A stretch of DNA of 64,000 nucleotides, from NCBI GenBank assembly GCA_001464585.1, contig LNFF01000040.1, positions 253,588 through 317,587 on the forward strand, written 5' to 3'. The DNA comes from Gammaproteobacteria bacterium Ga0077554 (GTDB lineage: Bacteria > Pseudomonadota > Gammaproteobacteria > Ga0077554 > Ga007554). The notes beneath the pieces are model-generated. The model was not told where the DNA came from. It was given only the letters and a program-made list of their open reading frames with translations, and did no database searches. Below are positions 31,484 to 41,225 of the stretch, one piece after another (position 1 is the first letter of the stretch; every line of letters starts with the position of its first letter). Position numbers and translations under genes: made by a program.

Positions 31484-32389
31484 ATGGGCGCGGAACATTC
31501 ACATGGAAAAGTTCGAGCCGGCCACGAAAAGACATTGTGGATCGCGCTTGCGCTGACCACGACCTTCCTGGTCGTGGAGATCATCGGCGCATTTGTTACG
31601 AATAGCCTGGCGCTGCTGTCGGACGCAGCGCACATGTTCACCGATGCGGCCGCGCTCGCCATCGCGCTCGCGGCGATTCAGATCGGTAAGCGAATCGCCG
31701 ACAGGAAGCGGACGTTTGGCTATTATCGTTTCGAGATATTGGCGGCGGCGTTTAATGCGATCCTGTTACTTTTTGTTGCAATCTATATTCTTTATGAAGC
31801 CTATCAGCGCCTGCGGACACCGGCTGAAATTCAGTCCATGGGAATGCTGGTCATCGCCGTGGCGGGACTGTGCATCAACCTCATCAGTATGCGGCTGCTG
31901 CGCGCCGGCAGCGAAGAAAGTCTCAACATGAAGGGCGCTTACCTGGAGGTCTGGAGTGATATGCTGGGTTCGATCGGCGTGATCGCTGCGGCTCTCATTA
32001 TCCGTTTCACCGGGTGGAACTGGGTCGATTCCCTGGTGGCGGCCGCGATCGGGCTGTGGGTGCTGCCGCGTACATGGATTTTGCTTAAAGAGAGCATCAA
32101 CATTCTGCTGCAAGGTGTGCCCAAAGGGATCGACCTGGAAGTTATCGAGCCAGCGCTGCGTGGGATCGACGGTGTCAACGAGATTCATGATCTTCATGTG
32201 TGGTCGCTGACCAGCGGTAAGAACGTGTTGTCGGTGCATGTCGTGGCGGATTTATCCAGGCGTACCGATCAGGAAATTCTGGCTGAGGTGGATCGGCTAG
32301 TCCGCGGATTCGAGATCACCCATACGACCATCCAGATTGAGGCCGATGGTTTTCATGCGCAGCAACAAACCTCAACAGAAACGCACTGA
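31484..32389 (+). CDS. czcD: Cation diffusion facilitator (CzcD-like)
   Basis: A 301-residue proton antiporter for Zn/Co/Cd of the CDF family. It has a His-containing N-terminal tail, six transmembrane helices, the metal site LLSDAAHMFTDAAAL in helix 2 and YLEVWSDMLGSIGV in helix 5, and a cytoplasmic ferredoxin-like C-terminal domain with HDLHVWSLTSGK. The ribosome binding site GGAGG is clear. It adds cytoplasmic efflux to the periplasmic export by CzcCBA. Confidence 0.92.
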   Translation: MGAEHSHGKVRAGHEKTLWIALALTTTFLVVEIIGAFVTNSLALLSDAAHMFTDAAALAIALAAIQIGKRIADRKRTFGYYRFEILAAAFNAILLLFVAIYILYEAYQRLRTPAEIQSMGMLVIAVAGLCINLISMRLLRAGSEESLNMKGAYLEVWSDMLGSIGVIAAALIIRFTGWNWVDSLVAAAIGLWVLPRTWILLKESINILLQGVPKGIDLEVIEPALRGIDGVNEIHDLHVWSLTSGKNVLSVHVVADLSRRTDQEILAEVDRLVRGFEITHTTIQIEADGFHAQQQTSTETH

Positions 32390-32500
32390 ATCGCTGCCGC
32401 GCCAATCGATCGCGCAATGAACAACGCGATATAAACACAGGGCACGGCACACGGCACTGCAAGGTATACTATGGCGTTCACCTGATTTGGGATTTTAAAC

Positions 32501-33229
32501 ATGACTAGAATTTTGACATTGGCCTTCACGCGGCAACGGATCAAGGCCGTACTGGCATTCATCACACTTTTATTGCTGCCTCTTTTGGCGCCCAGTGTGT
32601 TCGCACATGGCGTCGCGGAAGATGACAAACTGTTTATTGAGCAGAGCAGCGGCATGCAGATAATCCCCTTCATCTATCTGGGAGCAAAGCACATGGTCAC
32701 GGGGTATGACCATCTGCTATTTCTGTTCGGTGTGATTTTCTTTTTGTACAAGATGCGTGAAGTCGCGGCCTACGTGACGCTATTCGCCATTGGCCATAGC
32801 GTCACGCTGCTGTATGGCGTCCTCAGCGGCACGCATGTCAACCCATATATTGTCGATGCCATCATCGGCCTCTCGGTCGTGTACAAGGCGCTCGATAATC
32901 TTGGCGCATTCAAACGGGTGTTGGGCTTCCAGCCGAATCTCAAGGCCGCCGTGCTTATTTTCGGTTTCTTCCACGGTTTTGGCCTCGCAACCAAGCTGCA
33001 AGAATTCACGCTATCCCAGGATGGGCTGGTACCGAACATCCTTGCATTCAACGTGGGGGTCGAGCTTGGGCAGTTGCTCGCGCTGACTGCCATCCTGATT
33101 GCCATGGGCTTTTGGCGGCGCACCGATGCGTTCAGGCGCCAGGCGTTCGCGGCCAATGTCGCTTTGATGGCCGCAGGTTTCGTCCTGATGGGTGATCAAC
33201 TTACTGGTTACTTCCAAACCTCATTTTAA
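32501..33229 (+). CDS. HupE/UreJ-like membrane protein
   Basis: A 242-residue protein with a signal-like first helix ending FAHG, then about six membrane helices. The hallmark AKHMVTGYDHLLFLFGVIFF and later FGFFHGFGLA place it in the HupE/UreJ (type 2) family, whose members move nickel or cobalt or related metals. In czc-type clusters it recurs together with a membrane-anchor protein like the next gene. Direction and metal are not known. Confidence 0.85.
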   Translation: MTRILTLAFTRQRIKAVLAFITLLLLPLLAPSVFAHGVAEDDKLFIEQSSGMQIIPFIYLGAKHMVTGYDHLLFLFGVIFFLYKMREVAAYVTLFAIGHSVTLLYGVLSGTHVNPYIVDAIIGLSVVYKALDNLGAFKRVLGFQPNLKAAVLIFGFFHGFGLATKLQEFTLSQDGLVPNILAFNVGVELGQLLALTAILIAMGFWRRTDAFRRQAFAANVALMAAGFVLMGDQLTGYFQTSF

Positions 33230-33239
33230 GGATTCCGAC

Positions 33240-33860
33240 ATGACCATACACAATACGCACCCGCTTCCGACCTTACCCCAATTGATCAAGGCCACAGCAC
33301 TTGCCTTGATCGTCGCAGGGGCAATCCTGATCACCGCCGTGCTGCCAGCCGAATATGGTATCGACCCAACCGGGATTGGAAAAATGCTGGGGCTTACCAC
33401 GCTGAGCGCCCCCACCAGTGAGGACGCAGCATCAACACCTGTTCCGGCTGCTTCTACCGCAACGCTGCCCAGCAGCACGGCGGTAGTCGCGCCCGTTGTA
33501 CCCACGCCCGCAGCTACCGTGACAAAGAGCGATATACCTTTCCGCAGCGACGAAATGTCGCTGACACTTCAGCCCGGTGAGGGCTCAGAAATCAAGGCTG
33601 CCATGCGCAAGGGCGAGCAATTCGTCTTTGCCTGGGCAACCGATGGCGGCAAGGTCAACTTCGACATGCATGGCGAGCAACCCAATGCAGGCGAAAAATT
33701 CACCAGCTACTGGAAAGACAAGCAGCAAACCAGCGCCCAAGGAACTTTTATCGCTCCGTTTGATGGAACCCACGGCTGGTATTGGCGCAACCGTGGAGAT
33801 AAACCGGTGACCGTCAAAGTCAAAGTAAGCGGCTTTTACGAGAAGCTTTATCGGCCATGA
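33240..33860 (+). CDS. Transmembrane anchor protein of metal clusters
   Basis: A 206-residue protein with one membrane helix near residues 17-38 and a Pro/Thr/Ala/Ser-rich linker (about 55-95). A periplasmic beta-rich domain follows, with LQPGEGSEIKAAMRKGEQFVFAW and FDGTHGWYWRNRG. Homologues are known only as 'transmembrane anchor protein' beside HupE and CDF genes. ATG at 33240, after AAGGA, is chosen over an earlier in-frame start inside the previous gene. It is probably a partner of the HupE-like protein. Confidence 0.75.
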   Translation: MTIHNTHPLPTLPQLIKATALALIVAGAILITAVLPAEYGIDPTGIGKMLGLTTLSAPTSEDAASTPVPAASTATLPSSTAVVAPVVPTPAATVTKSDIPFRSDEMSLTLQPGEGSEIKAAMRKGEQFVFAWATDGGKVNFDMHGEQPNAGEKFTSYWKDKQQTSAQGTFIAPFDGTHGWYWRNRGDKPVTVKVKVSGFYEKLYRP

Positions 33861-33902
33861 GCAAGAGCTGCCAGTCCAACGCACCGAAGTACCAAACTGG
33901 TT

Positions 33903-35804
33903 TTGCTCATTGAAACAATCAATGTGAACAATGAAACGGTAGCCGAACAAGCGAGTGCATCAAACCTGCGGATGCTGATGACGCGTGCGCGCTGGATCGA
34001 AGTCGGTCGTATTTTGCTGACCGGTTTGGTGGCGCTGCTGTTTTGGCAGAATTTGGTACCGCTACAACTCTTGTGGCTGGCCGTCGCGATTGGTTTATAT
34101 CCGCTGGTAAAAACCGGCGTGATCGACCTGATACGCGAACGCAAAATCGGCACCGAGATTTTCGTTACCGTGGCCACCCTGGTCGCGGTGTTTGGCGGCG
34201 AGACGGTTGCCGGCGCAGTGCTGATGGTGATCATCCTGATAGCGGAATTTATCGCCGACCTGAATATGGATCGCGCCCGCGCTTCCATCAAGACCCTGAT
34301 CGGCTCGGTGCCCCAAGTCGCGTTGATGCGCGGCGCGGACGGCGAACGCGTGGTTCCGATTGAGCAATTGCGAACCGGCGATGTCGTGCTGGTGCGTGCC
34401 GGCGAAAAAATTCCGGTGGACGGCAGCATCGTAGGCGGTGCCGCATCGATCAATGAAGCGCCCATCACCGGCGAAAGCCTGCCCAAGGACAAGAGTGTCG
34501 GCGCGAGCGTTTTTGCCGGCACCATCGTCGCATCGGGCGCACTCGATATTCAGACAGAAAAAGTCGGCAGCGACACCACCTTTGCCCGCATCATCGGACT
34601 GGTGGAGAACGCCGAAGCGGCGCAGGCGCCGGTGCAAAAACTCGCCGACAAAGTGGCGTCGTGGCTGATCCCGGTCGTTTTTGTATTTCTCATCGTGGTT
34701 TATATGGTCACGGGCGACGTGCGCACCATCGTCACGTTGCTGATTTTTACCTCGCCTGCCGAACTGGGGCTGGCGACACCCTTGGTGATGATCGCCGCGA
34801 TTGCGCGTGCGGCTCGCCATGGGATTTTGATCAAGGGCGGTCTGTATCTGGAGTCGCTGGCTAAAGTGGATGTGATGGTCTTCGACAAAACCGGTACGCT
34901 GACAGCGAACAAGTCTGAAGTGGTTCGCGTGGAGGTGCGCAACACACAATTTTCTGAAATGGAACTGTTGAGTTTGGCTGCCGCCGCCGACCGCCGTTCA
35001 GCGCATCCGTTGGCCAAAGCCGTGGTGGATTACGCAACGCTTAAACAGATTGCCGTGCCGGAACCGGACCAATATGAGCAAGTTCAAGGCCGCGGCGTGA
35101 TAGCAACCGTCTCGGGGCACGCCGTACTGGTCGGCAATGCTGCACTGCTGCGTGAAAATGGCGTAACGCTTGTCACAGCCATTGAGGACGGCGGACAAAC
35201 GCCGGTTCATGTGGCGGTTGATGGACAATTCGCCGGGGTAATTTTCATCGCCGATACGTTACGGCCAGGTGCGCGTGAAGCGCTGGCGAAGCTGAAAGCG
35301 ACTGGCGTCAAGCGCATCGTGATGTTAACCGGCGACAACGAAGCCACCGCACGCGCGGTGGCCACGGCATTAGGCGTGGACGAGGTGCGCGCCAACTTGA
35401 TGCCGGAAGACAAAGTAACAGCCATCGAAGAATTAAAAAAACAAGGCCATCGCGTCGCAATGATAGGTGACGGCATCAACGATGCGCCCGCCTTGGCGCG
35501 AGCGGATGTAGGTATTGCGATGGGCGGCGGCGGCACCCAGGCCGCGCTGGAAGCGGCCGATATTGTTTTGATGACCGATGATTTATCTAAAATCGTCAGT
35601 GCCCGCGCCATCGCCCGACGCGCTTATCGCACCATTCAAGAGAATTTATTCGTGGGCGTTGGCGTCGTCCATGTGTTGGGCATCACAGCGGCGTTGATGG
35701 GCTGGATTGGTCCTATCGAAGCCGCCCTGCTGCATCTGGGGCCGGATATCCTGGTGTTTTTGAATTCGGCGAAATTGCTGCGCGTGCGGATTGATGGGAC
35801 TTGA
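33903..35804 (+). CDS. P1B-type heavy-metal ATPase with atypical SPA membrane motif
   Basis: A 633-residue P-type ATPase, intact in one frame. It has no N-terminal metal-binding domain, the actuator TGES (about 189), DKTGTLT (D328), HPLAKAV, GDGINDAPALA and a short C-terminus. The metal-site helix reads FTSPAELGLATP instead of CPC, CPH or SPC, and the last helix carries HLGPDILVFLN. Substrate cannot be assigned by the usual P1B rules. It follows the HupE-like/anchor pair. The TTG start is tentative: no ribosome binding site is visible, and ATG at 33972 would also keep all membrane helices. Confidence 0.85.
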   Translation: MLIETINVNNETVAEQASASNLRMLMTRARWIEVGRILLTGLVALLFWQNLVPLQLLWLAVAIGLYPLVKTGVIDLIRERKIGTEIFVTVATLVAVFGGETVAGAVLMVIILIAEFIADLNMDRARASIKTLIGSVPQVALMRGADGERVVPIEQLRTGDVVLVRAGEKIPVDGSIVGGAASINEAPITGESLPKDKSVGASVFAGTIVASGALDIQTEKVGSDTTFARIIGLVENAEAAQAPVQKLADKVASWLIPVVFVFLIVVYMVTGDVRTIVTLLIFTSPAELGLATPLVMIAAIARAARHGILIKGGLYLESLAKVDVMVFDKTGTLTANKSEVVRVEVRNTQFSEMELLSLAAAADRRSAHPLAKAVVDYATLKQIAVPEPDQYEQVQGRGVIATVSGHAVLVGNAALLRENGVTLVTAIEDGGQTPVHVAVDGQFAGVIFIADTLRPGAREALAKLKATGVKRIVMLTGDNEATARAVATALGVDEVRANLMPEDKVTAIEELKKQGHRVAMIGDGINDAPALARADVGIAMGGGGTQAALEAADIVLMTDDLSKIVSARAIARRAYRTIQENLFVGVGVVHVLGITAALMGWIGPIEAALLHLGPDILVFLNSAKLLRVRIDGT

Positions 35805-35874
35805 TTGACCGCTGGTAGCGCGTGAATCCCTGACGCGCAAACAAAAAGTGGGAATACGTGAGCAAGGCCATACG

Positions 35875-36849
35875 ATGATTCGAGTCTCTAAGCCGCTGCT
35901 GGAAAAGCATCAAGTTGCTATTTATTTCACAGCGGTGTTTGCTGGACTACTGGTGGCCACCGTGGCGGATCGATTCTCCGCCGCCTTGGAAATCTGGATC
36001 AATCCGGCGCTGGCTGCGCTACTCTATGTCACCTTCCTGCAAGTGCCCATGACTTCACTCCGGCAGGCACTGACCCATGGGCGCTTTCTCTCGGCGCTGT
36101 TGATCGTCAACTTCGTTGCGGTTCCGCTGGTGGTGCTCGGGTTGATCCAATTCCTTCCCGACAACCCGGCGCTTCAGTTCGCTGTGCTGCTGGTATTGCT
36201 GACGCCCTGCATTGATTATGTCGTCGTATTCACGCACCTGGGGCGGGGAGACGCGAAGCTCATCCTCGCGGCAACGCCCGTTTTGCTCATCGCGCAAATG
36301 CTGCTGTTACCCATTTACCTCGGGCTGTTTCTCGGGGCTGACGCGGCAGGTTTGGTGCAGGCAAGACCCTTCCTGGACGCATTTTTCTGGCTGATTGCAG
36401 TACCCCTTGTCCTCGCCTGGTTAACCCAGAATTGGGCTACCCGCCGCGAGCTGGGCAAGCGGGTTGAGGGTGCGATGGGATGGTTGCCCGTCCCTCTAAT
36501 GGCGCTCGTGTTGTTGATTGTGTTCGCGGCCGTTGCTCCACAGATCGGTGCTGCATCTACCGATGTTGCCTGGACAGTACCGATTTATGTGGCATTCGCA
36601 ATTGCCATGCCGCTTGTCGCCTATGCGGTGGGAAAACTTCTAGGACTCGATGTTGGCGCGGGCCGTGCCCTGGCCTTCAGCGCGGGCACCCGCAATTCAT
36701 TGGTGGTATTGCCACTGGCATTCGCCGTCCCCGGCGGTGGCGCCCTTATCCCGGCAGTAGTGGTTACGCAAACACTGGTTGAACTCGTCAGCGAACTTTT
36801 CTATGTGCGCTGGATACCGCGATTGATCAAATCTAAAAACGGCGATTGA
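35875..36849 (+). CDS. Arsenite-type/BASS family transporter (ACR3-like)
   Basis: A 324-residue membrane protein with about ten helices of the bile acid:sodium symporter superfamily, branch annotated as arsenic resistance. Motifs are LLTPCIDYVVVFTHLGRGDA in helix 4 and the later FSAGTRNSLVVLPLA. The cysteine in TPCID corresponds to the conserved ACR3 cysteine. ATG at 35875 follows AAGG; a GTG nine codons upstream is possible. It is the last gene of the metal island. Arsenite export is likely but not certain, since no arsR/arsC accompanies it. Confidence 0.75.
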   Translation: MIRVSKPLLEKHQVAIYFTAVFAGLLVATVADRFSAALEIWINPALAALLYVTFLQVPMTSLRQALTHGRFLSALLIVNFVAVPLVVLGLIQFLPDNPALQFAVLLVLLTPCIDYVVVFTHLGRGDAKLILAATPVLLIAQMLLLPIYLGLFLGADAAGLVQARPFLDAFFWLIAVPLVLAWLTQNWATRRELGKRVEGAMGWLPVPLMALVLLIVFAAVAPQIGAASTDVAWTVPIYVAFAIAMPLVAYAVGKLLGLDVGAGRALAFSAGTRNSLVVLPLAFAVPGGGALIPAVVVTQTLVELVSELFYVRWIPRLIKSKNGD

Positions 36850-37035
36850 ACCGTAGCGAGAAGGGTTAAGGTATTGAAGATACATGAGAAAGTCACGAAA
36901 CCTGCCCTTGCGCCGTAGCACTGGTAAAGAGCAATCGCGCATTTTATTTCGCGCCATTAAATAAAGGCCTGCCGAATGTTGGCCGATAGTACTTAGGTAC
37001 GATTTACAAGCGCCCCCAAACGGAATTTGCCAGGA

Positions 37036-38757
37036 ATGTTTTCCAAAACCGACATCCACACCCCCGCCGCCGCGATACCAGATGATGACACGCAACAGCA
37101 TGTGGACATGACGGCGCCATCTCCCGCATTTTCCGATGCGTGGCGGCTTTTGAAGCTGCTGAATGGCTATCGCATGGTCGTTGCAGCGCTGTTTGTTACC
37201 CTGCCACTGGCAGGGGTTGAAGCCCACTCATTGGGCACGCGCACGCCCGAATTATTTTTGGCTACCAGCCTTATTTATCTGGTTTTCAGCATTCTCAGCA
37301 TGGTCGGTATGTATGGCCGCTGGCCGCGCTTTGGCGTACAGGTTTATACGCAGGTATTGGTGGATATCCTCATCATCACCTTGCTGATGCATGCCAGCGG
37401 TGGCGTTACCAGTGGGCTTGGCATGTTGTTGCTGGTGTCGGTCGCGGGGGGCAGCATTATGATGCCGGGGCGCACCGCAATTTTCTTTGCGGCAGCGGCC
37501 AGCCTAATGGTATTGGCTGAGCAGGTGCGCGCGTACTTGCTGGATCCTTTGCTGGGCGCTAACTATACCCAGGCGGGTCTGCTGGGCGCCGCTTTTTTTG
37601 CGACGGCGTTGTTAACGCAGGCCCTGGCAGAGCGCATCCGCGCCAGCGAAACACTGGCCGCGCAGCGTGGCGTTGATCTTGCCAACATGCAACAACTGAC
37701 AGAGTATATTATTCAGCGTATGCAGACCGGTGTGCTGGTGGTCGACGCCGAGGAAAACGTGCGGTTGATCAATGAGTCGGCGCGCCATTTATTAGGCACC
37801 TCATCAGGGAAAAGCGATGTTGAAGCGCATCAGCCCTATCAGCTTATAGAACAGTTGTGCCCCGCCCTGGCCGAGCAATGGCGTGACTGGCGCGATGACC
37901 TGCAACTTGAAACGCAGGCATTCAGCCCTTCGCAAACCGCCGCCACGCTGCTGCCACGCTTTGCGCACATGGGCAGCGATGCAGCTTCCGGCACGCTTAT
38001 TTTCCTGGAAGATACCGCCGCGCTGGCACAGCAGGCGCAACAAATGAAGCTGGCGTCACTGGGCCGTCTCACCGCCAGCATCGCGCATGAAATCCGCAAT
38101 CCGTTAGGTGCCATCAGCCATGCCGCACAATTATTGGCGGAGTCTCCCGCACATGACACAGGTGATGCGCGCTTTATTCAAATCATCGGTGATCAGGCGC
38201 GCCGCGTGAATACCATTATTGAAAATATATTGCAGTTAAGCCGTCGGGAACGCTCACATCCACAGGAATTCATGTTGAAAGACTGGCTTGAAACATTTGT
38301 AGATGAGTTTAGCCGCACCCAGAATATTGATGCTGCACTCTTCGCCATAGAGGTCAAGCCCCGCGATCTTCAAGTGCGCATTGATCCCAGCCAGTTGCAT
38401 CAAATCCTGTGGAATCTGTGTGATAACGCGTTACGTCATGGCACGAGAAACCCTGCTTCAGGCGAAACCGCCATTCACTTGCGTAGCGGCATCATGGCCG
38501 ATACACCACATCCTTTTCTCGATGTCATCGACCGTGGTCCCGCCATTGCCAAAGAAGTTGCGGAGCATATTTTTGAACCATTTTTTACCACCGCGCCGCA
38601 AGGCACTGGCCTGGGTTTATATATCTGCCGTGAGTTATGTGAATGCAATCAGGCGCGCCTGAATTATCTGGTGGCGCGTAACGCAGCCGCGCAAGGAAGC
38701 AGCGGCAATTGTTTTCGCATCACCTTTGCTGATCCACGCCGTAAACAGGTGGCATGA
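37036..38757 (+). CDS. pilS: Two-component sensor kinase of type IV pilus control
   Basis: A 573-residue histidine kinase. Six predicted membrane helices (about 45-205) are followed by a PAS-like region (about 225-325), the HisKA box SIAHEIRNPLGAI (H351) and an HATPase domain ending with GTGLGLYICREL. The architecture and the overlap with the NtrC-family regulator gene identify PilS, which monitors pilin levels in the membrane. ATG at 37036 is used; a TTG three codons earlier is possible. The upstream 36850-37035 shows no gene. Confidence 0.9.
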   Translation: MFSKTDIHTPAAAIPDDDTQQHVDMTAPSPAFSDAWRLLKLLNGYRMVVAALFVTLPLAGVEAHSLGTRTPELFLATSLIYLVFSILSMVGMYGRWPRFGVQVYTQVLVDILIITLLMHASGGVTSGLGMLLLVSVAGGSIMMPGRTAIFFAAAASLMVLAEQVRAYLLDPLLGANYTQAGLLGAAFFATALLTQALAERIRASETLAAQRGVDLANMQQLTEYIIQRMQTGVLVVDAEENVRLINESARHLLGTSSGKSDVEAHQPYQLIEQLCPALAEQWRDWRDDLQLETQAFSPSQTAATLLPRFAHMGSDAASGTLIFLEDTAALAQQAQQMKLASLGRLTASIAHEIRNPLGAISHAAQLLAESPAHDTGDARFIQIIGDQARRVNTIIENILQLSRRERSHPQEFMLKDWLETFVDEFSRTQNIDAALFAIEVKPRDLQVRIDPSQLHQILWNLCDNALRHGTRNPASGETAIHLRSGIMADTPHPFLDVIDRGPAIAKEVAEHIFEPFFTTAPQGTGLGLYICRELCECNQARLNYLVARNAAAQGSSGNCFRITFADPRRKQVA

Positions 38758-40172
38758 TAATGAATCAATATCTTGCATTGATCGTAGACGACGAACCCGA
38801 CATCCGTGAATTGCTGGATGTTACGCTGGGGCGCATGAACATAGAAACCCGCGCGGCTGAAAATCTGGCGCAGGCATATGCATTACTCGCAGTAGGCCAC
38901 ACGTTTCATCTGTGCATTACTGACATGCGTTTGCCGGATGGCAGCGGCGTTGATCTAGTGGAACACATCCAGCGCCATCACCCAAATTTACCGGTGGCTG
39001 TCATCACCGCCCACGGCAACATGGAGCTGGCGATCAGCACGCTCAAGGCGGGCGCATTCGATTTTGTTTCCAAGCCATTAGACCTGCATGTGTTGCGCAA
39101 TCTGGTGACCAAGGCGCTAAAATTATCCGCGCCTGCGCCAGACCCTTCCCAAGACCCTACCGCCCAAGGTTATCCCGGCGAGCGCCGTTCACGCCACGTC
39201 TTGCTGGGCGACTCTGCTCCCATGCAGGCGATACGCGCCACCATTGCCAAATTGGCGCGCAGCCAGGCGCCGGTGTATATCAGCGGCGAGTCCGGTACTG
39301 GCAAAGAGCTTATCGCCCGTTTGATTCATGACAAAGGCCCACGCGCTGACGCGGCATTTGTGCCGGTCAACTGCGGCGCGATTCCCGAACACTTGATGGA
39401 AAGCGAATTTTTCGGCCATAAAAAGGGCAGCTTTACCGGCGCCAACAGCGACAAGGACGGCCTGTTCCAGGCCGCCCACGGCGGCACGTTGTTTCTCGAC
39501 GAAGTCGCCGACCTGCCGTTACACATGCAGGTAAAATTATTGCGTGTCATACAGGAAAAAGCCGTGCGGCCAGTGGGCGCGCAAAAAGAAATGCCGGTGG
39601 ATGTGCGCATCCTCAGCGCCACCCACAAAAATCTCGCCGCACTGGTAAAAGATAGCGCGTTCCGTGAAGATTTATTTTACCGCATCAACGTCATTGAATT
39701 GCACGCCCCCAGTTTGCGCGAACGCGCACAGGATATTCCACAACTGGCCGAACATGTTTTACAACGGTTGTGTAAACAGGGGCAGCAGGCTGGCACGCCA
39801 CCGCTGACACTGTCTGCCGCTGCCATTGACATGCTGGCGCGTTACCCCTTCCCCGGCAATGTGCGCGAACTGGAAAACATTCTGGAACGCGCCATCACCT
39901 TGTGCGAGGGCAACACCATTCAATCCACCGATCTGCACCTGCCACAACAACAACCTTTCATAGAGGGGGTTGCTGCAACCGCTGTCACTGAGCGGGGCAT
40001 GGACAATAGCAGCGCGCCATTATCTCTCGACCCTTATCTGGGCAACATCGAAAAAGACACCATCATGAAAGCCCTCGAACAAACCCACTACAACAAAACC
40101 GCCGCCGCCAAACTGTTGGGCATCACCTTCCGTGCACTGCGTTACCGGCTGAAGAAGCTGGGGGTGGAGTAG
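38754..40172 (+). CDS. pilR: Sigma54-dependent response regulator of pilA
   Basis: A 472-residue NtrC-type activator: receiver domain (phospho-acceptor D57 in ITDMRLPDG), AAA+ domain with Walker A GESGTGKE (about 181), the sigma54-contacting GSFTGA loop, Walker B LFLDEVADL, and a Fis-type helix-turn-helix at the end (NKTAAAKLLGITFRALRYRLKKL). Its start overlaps the pilS stop. Its expected target is the sigma54 promoter at 41210. Confidence 0.94.
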   Translation: MIMNQYLALIVDDEPDIRELLDVTLGRMNIETRAAENLAQAYALLAVGHTFHLCITDMRLPDGSGVDLVEHIQRHHPNLPVAVITAHGNMELAISTLKAGAFDFVSKPLDLHVLRNLVTKALKLSAPAPDPSQDPTAQGYPGERRSRHVLLGDSAPMQAIRATIAKLARSQAPVYISGESGTGKELIARLIHDKGPRADAAFVPVNCGAIPEHLMESEFFGHKKGSFTGANSDKDGLFQAAHGGTLFLDEVADLPLHMQVKLLRVIQEKAVRPVGAQKEMPVDVRILSATHKNLAALVKDSAFREDLFYRINVIELHAPSLRERAQDIPQLAEHVLQRLCKQGQQAGTPPLTLSAAAIDMLARYPFPGNVRELENILERAITLCEGNTIQSTDLHLPQQQPFIEGVAATAVTERGMDNSSAPLSLDPYLGNIEKDTIMKALEQTHYNKTAAAKLLGITFRALRYRLKKLGVE

Positions 40173-40243
40173 CTTTGGCGGCGGGGTCGTATTTTTCAAT
40201 CCGGCACGCACGGGTGTGGCATATGAGGCAGAGGAAGGAAGCG

Positions 40244-40552
40244 TTAGGGGTTTTCTTCCAGGTGGGAACCCATGTTCATTTGACCGTGCAGGATTCTGAC
40301 CACAGAAACGGTTTCGCCATTAACCTGATAAAAAATCAGATGTTGTCCTGCACGGCAAAACAGTAGTTCTGGATTATCCCTCTTGCGTCCCGCTACTGGG
40401 TTTTTTGCAATGGCAAGGAGTGCGCTGTCAATCACGCCTTTGTATTTGACAAGCTGTTGCGCTCCCCACATTTGCGAGGTGTAGGACAAAATGTCCCTGA
40501 AATCGCGTTTCGCCAAGCTGGAAAGCTCAAGGGTAAATTTACGGGATAACAT
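40244..40552 (-). CDS. RelE/ParE-family toxin
   Basis: A 102-residue protein: LSSLAKRDFRDILSYTSQMWG, IDSALLAIAKNPVAGRKRDN and RAGQHLIFYQVNGETVSVVRILHGQM follow the ParE pattern strand for strand. It starts within the end of the antitoxin gene (14-base overlap). ParE toxins act on DNA gyrase. The frame is open further upstream, but the ATG at 40552 matches the family start. Confidence 0.88.
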   Translation of the reverse strand: MLSRKFTLELSSLAKRDFRDILSYTSQMWGAQQLVKYKGVIDSALLAIAKNPVAGRKRDNPELLFCRAGQHLIFYQVNGETVSVVRILHGQMNMGSHLEENP

Positions 40553-40823
40553 CAGGGCTGGGCTTTCTACCCTCGGCGGCGTGTTGTCGTGCTTCCTGCT
40601 CAATCTGGTCAAGTAAGGCTGGTGTATAGGGCGTTGCCCGTCCAGTGGCAATATCGGCTTGACCAAGCCGCAACGCTTCTAAAAGCCGTTCGCGTTTGGC
40701 TTCGTCCTGTTCACGGGCACGGCGCACAGCATCCCTTACAGCCTCTGCTTCACTGCGATAAAAACCGTCTTTCACGCGCTCTTTAATGTATCTTTCATCA
40801 ACGGCGGCAAGTTCAATGTGCAT
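40539..40823 (-). CDS. ParD-like antitoxin (ribbon-helix-helix)
   Basis: A 94-residue protein with a short ribbon-helix-helix DNA-binding part (MHIELAAVDERYIKERVKDGFYRSEAEAVRDAVR) and a charged C-terminal helix that would wrap the toxin. ATG at 40823, eight bases after GAGGGG, is preferred over a GTG three codons upstream. The pair is transcribed towards the 3' end of pilR and is probably autoregulated. It sits as a separate insertion between pilR and pilA. Confidence 0.87.
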   Translation of the reverse strand: MHIELAAVDERYIKERVKDGFYRSEAEAVRDAVRRAREQDEAKRERLLEALRLGQADIATGRATPYTPALLDQIEQEARQHAAEGRKPSPDVIP

Positions 40824-41084
40824 TTTCGACACCCCTCTTTATGGCCTGATTTAATACATAAATTATACAATAATTATAAAATAAACGCAATCGTTGACGT
40901 TAATCCAGCTTAAGCTCTGTATCACAAAGGGTGGTTATTTGCCCGGATACTAAACAAATACAGGAGTTTTAAGCTACGCTTGCTGCAGCAATAGTAATGA
41001 CATTTTTGGTCACATTCTGACCTGGAGTGGCAGGGTGTAGAGGTGAGAAACGCTTCATCTGACCGGTTTTACAGTGGGTGTGCT

Positions 41085-41180
41085 GTCATTTCGACCCCCG
41101 CGAAAGCGGGGGGAGAAATCTTTATATAATTGATTTATATTGAATTTTATATGAATTATTTCTCGATTTGCTCGAAATGG
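41085..41180. repeat. Dispersed repeat, family A-related, copy with AT-rich insert
   Basis: GTCATTTCGACCCCCGCGAAAGCGGGGGGAGAAATC at the left and ATTTCTCGATTTGCTCGAAATG at the right are complementary halves. They are separated by an AT-rich stretch not seen in the other copies. Confidence 0.6.
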
Positions 41181-41209
41181 CGCGAGTCACAGGCTCCTCC
41201 CGGCAAAGT

Positions 41210-41225
41210 TGGCACACCCCATGCA
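41210..41225 (+). promoter_or_regulatory. Sigma54 promoter of pilA
   Basis: TGGCACACCCCATGCA matches the -24/-12 consensus TGGCAC-N5-TTGCA at all but one base, with the essential GG and GC correctly spaced. It lies about 130 bases before pilA, as expected for PilR-activated transcription. Confidence 0.8.
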
